Shown here one piece after another: positions 4,646-9,006 of a stretch of 9,006 nucleotides of DNA. The position numbers were made by a program, and so were the translations under genes. Location of the stretch: contig JAKACE010000047.1 of NCBI GenBank assembly GCA_021821705.1, forward strand, positions 1 through 9,006. The letters run 5' to 3'. The notes under the pieces were generated by a model, which was given only the letters and a program-made list of their open reading frames with translations, was not told the DNA's origin and searched no databases. How positions within the stretch are numbered: the stretch's first letter is position 1; each line of letters opens with the position of its first letter. The DNA comes from Actinomycetes bacterium. Its GTDB lineage: Bacteria; Actinomycetota; Acidimicrobiia; Acidimicrobiales; Palsa-688.

Positions 4646-5862
4646 CGAGCAGCTTGCTGCAGCCGGCCCAGGGACGGGTAGGCACACACGGGTTCTATCG
4701 CGTGTCGGAGTGGGAATTGGTCACCGGATGGGTTGGCGGGTTCGACCCACCACCTCCGCGGACCGACACCAGTGGCAAAGCGGCCAGGCGGGTATTGGAA
4801 GACCTGCTGGTCGACGCATTGTTACGCTCACCGTGCTTAGTGGAGTTCTCAGGTGGACGGGACTCGTCCGCCTTGCTCTGCGTGGCCGTGCACGTGGCTC
4901 GCCGGGAGGGCTTGCCCGAGCCCGTGGCCGCCACGCATGATTTCACCGGCCAGGGGCCTGCAGACGAGAGCGGGTGGCAGGAGAGCGTTGTTCGTCACTT
5001 GGGCCTAAAGGACTGGTACCGGACCAGTGACCTCGAGGCCTTCGACCTTTTGGGCCCAAATGCACAGGCCGGCCTGCGCCGGTACGGGCTGCTGTGGCCG
5101 GCTCTGGTCCACCGCCACGCGCCGTTCGCGATGCTGGCTGCGGGCGGGGGCAGCATCGTCCTTGGCGAAGGGGGCGATGAGGTTCTAGGTATGCAGCGGC
5201 TTACCAGGGGCATTTGGCCTCTGCGCCGGCGTCCCTGGACGGGAGCCTCGGTCCGGCGCGCGGCCGGGGAGCTTGCCCCTGTGGCACTGCGTCGGGTGGT
5301 CCTGGAGCGGAGAAGAAGGTCACAGGGCAGTCTCCACCCCTGGCTACCAGTCGCGGTACAGGACCTCGCGCTAAGCCTGGTGGCCAGGGATTACGCTGGC
5401 GAGCCCCTGCGCTGGGACCGTGCGGTTCGCTGGCACCTCGGCTGCCGAGCGTCGAAGACGGCCATGCACAACCTCGCCCGCGTACTGGCCGCCTCTGATG
5501 TGAGCCTGCACACGCCACTCATACACCCGAAGTTCGTGGACGCCCTCTCCGTCCAGGGTGGCCCGTGGGGCATGGGCACCCGCACCGAGGTCATGCGGCG
5601 TCTGTTCGGCGACGTCGTGCCCGATGAGATCTGCCGGCGGACCAGCAAGGCGCACTTCGGGGCGGTCGCCGTCGGCCCTGCGTCGCGGGCCTTTCTGGAG
5701 GGCTGGTCCGGGGAGGGCCTGGGCTCGGACCTGGTCGACGTCGACGAGTTCCGCCGGTCCTGCGTTCAGGAGCTACCTTCCCCTGGGGCGTTCATGCTCC
5801 TGCAATCAGCGTGGCTGGCGACCAATCGCCGCCCGGTTCAAGGTAGCCCAACCCGGCCATGA
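4642..5862 (+). CDS. Lasso cyclase C protein (asparagine synthetase B-like), lacking the N-terminal amidotransferase domain
   Basis: A 406-residue protein from ATG 4642. The asparagine-synthetase ATP-pyrophosphatase core is intact: EFSGGRDSSALL with the SGGxDS motif at 70-75, GEGGDEVLG at 175-183, the helical HTPLIHPKFVDAL at 290-302, RTEVMRRLFGDVVPDEICRR at 314-333 and SKAHFG at 335-340. In lasso biosynthesis it adenylates the ring Asp/Glu side chain and joins it to the freed N-terminus of the core. Lasso cyclases are usually about 600 residues, with a degenerate glutamine-amidotransferase domain in front; here only about 65 residues precede SGGxDS, so that domain is missing. AGAGGG at 4633-4638 lies close before the ATG, and a mini-ORF ends across it. 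A longer frame from TTG 4567 starts inside the loop of a hairpin and is unlikely. The last 71 bases overlap the convergent sulfotransferase gene. Confidence 0.92.
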   Translation: MTSSLLQPAQGRVGTHGFYRVSEWELVTGWVGGFDPPPPRTDTSGKAARRVLEDLLVDALLRSPCLVEFSGGRDSSALLCVAVHVARREGLPEPVAATHDFTGQGPADESGWQESVVRHLGLKDWYRTSDLEAFDLLGPNAQAGLRRYGLLWPALVHRHAPFAMLAAGGGSIVLGEGGDEVLGMQRLTRGIWPLRRRPWTGASVRRAAGELAPVALRRVVLERRRRSQGSLHPWLPVAVQDLALSLVARDYAGEPLRWDRAVRWHLGCRASKTAMHNLARVLAASDVSLHTPLIHPKFVDALSVQGGPWGMGTRTEVMRRLFGDVVPDEICRRTSKAHFGAVAVGPASRAFLEGWSGEGLGSDLVDVDEFRRSCVQELPSPGAFMLLQSAWLATNRRPVQGSPTRP

Positions 5863-6667
5863 CAGGGCCGTGGTGTTCGACCAACTGCTCGGCCAAGGGT
5901 ACGGGGAGCTCCTCCTGCCAGGCACCGACTTGGCCTCGTCGGAAGAAGTAGGTGCCCTCGGCCGTGCGCTCGCGAAAACCTGACTCCTCCTCCTGTCTGC
6001 GCAGGCGCTGCCAGCTGCAGCGCTCGACGGCCAGGGCCACGTCCTCCTGGCTCGCCCGCAGCCCGGCAGCGGCTAAGGCTCTACGGAAGGTCTCCACCGG
6101 CCGGGCCACGCAGTCCTCGTAACGCACTACATGGACCGGTAACCACTCCTGCTTTGTCCAGCTCAGCACGTGCTCCGACCACGTCCCGAAGCGCTGTGGC
6201 AATTGAGGGCCGAGGACCTGGGAGCCTGTGGACACGGTCCAGTCCGGGTCGCACATGGCTCGGACAGCCCAGGACATTGTCTGGCCAGCGTGATGAGCCA
6301 AAGACACCGCCACGTCGCGGGGATCCCTGACGACGTAGAGGGCGATGCGTGCCGTGCTGGTTCCGATCACAGGTTCGCCCGTCGGGCCGAGCGAGAAAGC
6401 ATCGTGGGCCTTGCGCCAGATGTCCGTTCCTGCTCGCTCCGCTAGGACTGCGTCGGCCCAGGGACGGAGCAGGTCGAGTTCCTCGCGGGTCATGTCCGAG
6501 CTGCGGAGGCCCAGGTTCACATCGAAGGCCCAACGCGCAGCGGCGATGTGATTGTGGCCTAGGTCGTTTATGTCCGGCTCTGAGCCTGTCACCACGGCCT
6601 CGTGGACGGCTCGCAACCAGGTGTTGCCCGATTTTGGGTAGGACGCCAGCCATACCGTGCGCGCCAT
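5792..6667 (-). CDS. PAPS-dependent sulfotransferase (Sulfotransfer_1 family)
   Basis: A 291-residue protein starting at the ATG at 6667. It has the three PAPS-binding elements of cytosolic-type sulfotransferases: YPKSGNTWL at 10-18 (5'-phosphosulfate loop), YVVRDPRDVAVSL at 111-123 (3'-phosphate binding) and RRGQVGAW at 243-250 (cf. RKGxxGDW). The length is normal. It would move sulfate from PAPS to a hydroxyl or amine. The start overlaps the stop of the upstream kinase-like gene as TGATG, so translation is coupled; the frame stays open far upstream to 7060, but that part is a shadow of the neighbour. Sulfotransferase genes are known companions of HPr-kinase genes in some lasso clusters. The substrate may be the lasso peptide (Tyr28, or Ser/Thr residues) or a glycan; the sequence does not decide. 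Its 3' end overlaps the cyclase gene by 71 bp on the opposite strand. Confidence 0.92.
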   Translation of the reverse strand: MARTVWLASYPKSGNTWLRAVHEAVVTGSEPDINDLGHNHIAAARWAFDVNLGLRSSDMTREELDLLRPWADAVLAERAGTDIWRKAHDAFSLGPTGEPVIGTSTARIALYVVRDPRDVAVSLAHHAGQTMSWAVRAMCDPDWTVSTGSQVLGPQLPQRFGTWSEHVLSWTKQEWLPVHVVRYEDCVARPVETFRRALAAAGLRASQEDVALAVERCSWQRLRRQEEESGFRERTAEGTYFFRRGQVGAWQEELPVPLAEQLVEHHGPVMAGLGYLEPGGDWSPATLIAGA

Positions 6668-7503
6668 CAGACTGCCAGCTCCTCGGCCCGCTCGGCCAAG
6701 GGGGGCAGCGTCAGCCCGATGCTCCCCGTAGACCGCAGCAACCGGAACATCGGCGCGCTGCCGATGGTGACTGCCCAGTTGAACTGTTCGGCCTGCAGGC
6801 CGAGAGCTGCCACAACCTCGGCGTGCCACTGGTGGCCCACGAGGGTAGCAACCCTCTGGGACACCGCAGCGAAGGGGTGGCTGGTTGCCTGGTCGGGGTG
6901 CTCGCTCTTGTGGTCTACGGCCAGGCTTACCACCCAGCCGAGCCCGATCTCGGCCGGTGTTCCGCCTGGACCCAGTGCGAACAAGCGTGAGCCCACGCCT
7001 GGGCGCAGGACCTGACCCTGGTCCAAGTCCAGGCCCAGGTGTGCGGCACTGTCGGGCCAAAGGGTGACGCGGGGCTGGCCCGCCTCAGGGAGGGCGCTCA
7101 CCATGGGAGGGGTGCCGGAGACTACGACCACCCCGTCGGCCAGGAGCCGGTGGCCTCGCAGGGCCAGGCTGGCGACGAGGGTGGACACGCCAAAGGTGCT
7201 GCCGCACACGACCAGCGCCCGCCGTCCCACCTCTACCGCCGAGGCCCGGAGGGCGAACCGTCCGCCCAGCGAGGATCGCAGGGCACCTACTGGACCCCGA
7301 AGCATGCAGGCGATGTCCTTGTCCGAGGCGCCAGCAGCGGTCTCGACGACGGCCGGCGCGTCAGGTGCCAATAGGAAGCGGCCCACCGGCAGGCGAAAGA
7401 TAGCCCGTCCTGGCGCTGCCTCTACGAGGTGGCTGCGGTAGACGGCGTCGGGCAGGGCCTCGGGGACCCAGCCGGTCACCCAGTCCGCTTCTGGTCCGCT
7501 CAC
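6667..7503 (-). CDS. Degenerate HPr-kinase-like protein (P-loop lysine lost)
   Basis: A 278-residue protein that follows the layout of HprK-related kinases of RiPP and glycan loci: FALRASAVEVGRRALVVCGS at 83-102, then TFGVSTLVASLALRGHRLLA, then ADGVVVVSG at 122-130. Compared with the intact paralogue upstream, the Walker A GxSGxGKST has become GSTFGVST (101-108) with Val106 (codon GTG) in place of Lys, the ADD motif has become ADG with Gly124, and the conserved HASAV has become RASAV. It is therefore probably unable to bind or use ATP in the normal way and may act as a scaffold, regulator or substrate-binding partner. The GTG start at 7503 overlaps the upstream stop as GTGA, and its own stop overlaps the sulfotransferase ATG, so it is translated in a coupled operon. 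The frame is intact over its full length, which argues against recent decay. Confidence 0.82.
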   Translation of the reverse strand: MSGPEADWVTGWVPEALPDAVYRSHLVEAAPGRAIFRLPVGRFLLAPDAPAVVETAAGASDKDIACMLRGPVGALRSSLGGRFALRASAVEVGRRALVVCGSTFGVSTLVASLALRGHRLLADGVVVVSGTPPMVSALPEAGQPRVTLWPDSAAHLGLDLDQGQVLRPGVGSRLFALGPGGTPAEIGLGWVVSLAVDHKSEHPDQATSHPFAAVSQRVATLVGHQWHAEVVAALGLQAEQFNWAVTIGSAPMFRLLRSTGSIGLTLPPLAERAEELAV

Positions 7504-8525
7504 AGCCTCCGCCGCTCCCGGGCCAGGGTGACCGCCTGTTCGAGCAGTGTGACGGCGGTGGCGGCGGTGAATGGCGGCCCCAGGGGGATGTGGGCCATGG
7601 CCACGGGGGTGGTCGCGGCGAGGAGCGAGGCGGTCTCGAAGTATGTCCGGGCTAGCGGGGACGACACGAGCCCAGGGATGCGGGCGTTGGCCGCCAGGCG
7701 CACGAACGCGGTCAAGGGGTCGACCGGCTCCAGGAAGACGCCGGGGGCTCCCCGGGCCGGCCGGGGTAGGAGGACGACCGAGATCGGCTGGTCCTCACTC
7801 GTCGCCAGTGGGGGGGCGATGGCCACGCGGCCATCGGCAGTGGAGCGGGGCTCGGGGAGCGGGGGCGAGAAAAGCTCGGTCACCGGGGTTGCCAGGGGCC
7901 GGAGCCGTATCTCATGGGTGACGCCCGTGCTCCAGGCCCCCTCGGCGTCACGGTCCAGGACCAGGACGTCGTCGGCAACGAGCCGGGCACCGGCCGAGCA
8001 CAACATGGCGGCAACCGTTGACTTCCCTGCCCCGGAGCGCCCCGTGACCGCCACGGTCACCCCGTCGAGGTTGACAGCGCTGGCATGTATTACGGCCCGC
8101 CCTCGCAGGGTGTGGACGAGGGCCGTCACCGCTCCGGCCAGGAGCACCTGCAGGAGGCCGTCGCTGCACTCGGGCCCGGGTCGACACGTGACGAGGTGGC
8201 CATCGGCGGTCAGCTCGAAGTCGCACAGGCCGTGGAAGCGGAACACGTAGCCCCGTTCCAAAGCGTAGACGGCATAGCCGGGCCCTCGGGGGTGGACGAG
8301 CTGGGCAACCAAGGGGCCGGGGGCCTCCTGGGGCACCGGCCGGACTGCGCCTACCCGTACGTGCAAGTCGGCGGGCGTGCCCTCCCGAACGGACCGTCCT
8401 ATGGGCAGAGGTGACTCAAAGCTGAGGCCATGGTGCCTCCAGCGTGTGGCGTGTGGGGTCGTGGCGGGATAGGCCGAGGGTGGGGCGTGGCCTACCTCCT
8501 CGGTGATGGCGACAGTCGGTTTCAT
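7500..8525 (-). CDS. HPr-kinase-like protein, intact P-loop (putative lasso peptide Ser kinase)
   Basis: A 341-residue protein from ATG 8525, chosen because it overlaps the upstream heparinase-like stop as ATGA; the frame extends to 8636 but that part is a shadow. The C-terminal half is an HprK/P-type kinase fold: LRGRAVIHASAVNLDGVTVA at 140-159, Walker A GRSGAGKST at 162-170, and RLVADDVLVL at 181-190. HprK homologues in lasso clusters (PadeK, ThcoK) phosphorylate the C-terminal Ser of the precursor before maturation. The precursor at 4332 ends in Ser, which fits. The N-terminal 130 residues (for example YAVYALERGYVFRFHG at 84-99) resemble the front part of HprK-related kinases and may bind substrate. 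No Zn or membrane segments are seen. It could instead phosphorylate another peptide or a sugar; HprK-related kinases of glycan loci are poorly understood. Confidence 0.85.
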   Translation of the reverse strand: MKPTVAITEEVGHAPPSAYPATTPHATRWRHHGLSFESPLPIGRSVREGTPADLHVRVGAVRPVPQEAPGPLVAQLVHPRGPGYAVYALERGYVFRFHGLCDFELTADGHLVTCRPGPECSDGLLQVLLAGAVTALVHTLRGRAVIHASAVNLDGVTVAVTGRSGAGKSTVAAMLCSAGARLVADDVLVLDRDAEGAWSTGVTHEIRLRPLATPVTELFSPPLPEPRSTADGRVAIAPPLATSEDQPISVVLLPRPARGAPGVFLEPVDPLTAFVRLAANARIPGLVSSPLARTYFETASLLAATTPVAMAHIPLGPPFTAATAVTLLEQAVTLARERRRL

Positions 8526-9006
8526 CGACCGCCGGGCGGCGTGGCCCCACTGGATGTGCCCGCCTCGGCGCGGAAGACCAAGGCCGTGCGTAACTTCCGC
8601 CCACCGCTGGCCGTGCCCCGGCCCACCAGTGCCCACGCCGGCTCTTTGTGCCCGAACTCACCCGAGTACCACCCGAGAACGGGATCGACCTCGCCTCGGG
8701 CGAGCTGCCATCGGCACCCTTCGGGTAGAGCCATGGTGGCGTTCCGGTCGGAGCCCTCATCGTCGCGCCAGCTGAGACGGGCCTGGTCACCGTCGAGAGC
8801 GACTTCCACCCTGGGCCCGAAGTGGAACTGCAGGGCAAAGTCGACAGCGCCCTCCACCACGACCTCGTCCAGCAGCTCCAGCTCGCGCTCGGCAGGCCGG
8901 AGCGTCACCGTGCGCCGGTGCCGGGCAGGGGGGGACAGGACCTCGTAACCGTCGTGCTCGGCCGACCACACCTGCTCGGAGCCCGGGGGCAGCCCGGCGC
9001 CGGGGG
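8522..9006 (-). CDS. Heparinase II/III-like protein, C-terminal part (5' end beyond the window)
   Basis: The minus-strand frame is open from the right edge to a TGA at 8524-8522, giving 160 residues. The pattern HDGYEVLSPPARHRRTVTL, then LELLDEVVVEGAVDFALQFH, then GWYSGEFGHKEPAWALVG is that of the C-terminal beta-sandwich of heparinase II/III (polysaccharide lyase-like) proteins of glycan clusters. By family knowledge these cleave uronic-acid-containing polysaccharides or take part in their assembly. The stop overlaps the kinase ATG (ATGA), so it is probably the upstream member of the kinase-sulfotransferase operon. The catalytic alpha/alpha toroid and any signal peptide lie outside the window, so activity cannot be judged. 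Confidence 0.8.
   Translation of the reverse strand, partial: PGAGLPPGSEQVWSAEHDGYEVLSPPARHRRTVTLRPAERELELLDEVVVEGAVDFALQFHFGPRVEVALDGDQARLSWRDDEGSDRNATMALPEGCRWQLARGEVDPVLGWYSGEFGHKEPAWALVGRGTASGGRKLRTALVFRAEAGTSSGATPPGGR

Noticed and set aside
5792..7060. 422-residue version of the sulfotransferase
   Set aside because: The extra 131 residues are the shadow of the kinase-like gene; the sulfotransferase domain begins exactly at the ATG at 6667.
8526..8636. N-terminal extension of the intact kinase
   Set aside because: It lies within the heparinase-like coding region, and the ATGA overlap at 8525-8522 gives a much better start.
1..9006. CRISPR arrays, tRNA/rRNA genes, insertion sequences, phage att sites
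   Set aside because: No regularly spaced repeats, no tRNA cloverleaf or rRNA-like conserved stretches, and no transposase or integrase coding seen on either strand.

Overview
The window comes from a high-GC bacterium, most likely an actinobacterium or a related high-GC lineage: G/C-rich third codon positions, frequent GTG starts and strong GGAGG-type ribosome binding sites. The sequence does not fix the genus. The central element is a lasso-peptide (RiPP) biosynthetic cluster carrying an unusual set of putative tailoring genes, set among genes of the kind found in surface-polysaccharide loci.

Left part (1-2780). A phosphoheptose-isomerase-like SIS gene runs off the left edge on the minus strand. 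A stand-alone PqqD-like peptide chaperone gene (623-898, +) is divergent from it. A two-domain sugar oxidoreductase (987-2780, -) follows, with a shortened GroES/MDR-like N-terminus fused to a Gfo/Idh/MocA domain. About 300 bases without a gene then precede the lasso operon.

Centre (3077-5862, +). In order: B1 (PqqD-like leader recognition element), B2 (transglutaminase-like leader peptidase), the 47-residue precursor A, two strong hairpins, and the cyclase C (asparagine-synthetase-like, without the usual N-terminal amidotransferase domain). The precursor has the leader signature Y-x2-P-x-L...G...LT. Its conserved Thr at leader position -2 places Gln22 as core residue 1, and the only acidic residue after that Thr, Asp30, as core residue 9. 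The expected product is a 9-residue Gln1-Asp9 macrolactam with a 17-residue tail ending in Ser.

Right part (9006-5792, -). A convergent, tightly coupled operon holds a heparinase II/III-like C-terminus (partial), an HPr-kinase-like protein with an intact P-loop, a second HPr-kinase-like protein whose P-loop lysine and neighbouring aspartate are gone, and a PAPS-dependent sulfotransferase. Every junction overlaps by 1 or 4 bases (ATGA, GTGA, TGATG). The sulfotransferase 3' end overlaps the cyclase 3' end by 71 bp.

Working model (inference): B1 delivers the precursor, B2 removes the leader and C closes the ring. The intact kinase phosphorylates the C-terminal Ser, as PadeK/ThcoK-type kinases do in paeninodin-like systems, possibly helped or regulated by the degenerate paralogue. 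The sulfotransferase may sulfate the single ring tyrosine or a Ser/Thr, or may act on the polysaccharide implied by the flanking genes. No ABC transporter or nucleotidyltransferase is visible in this window.
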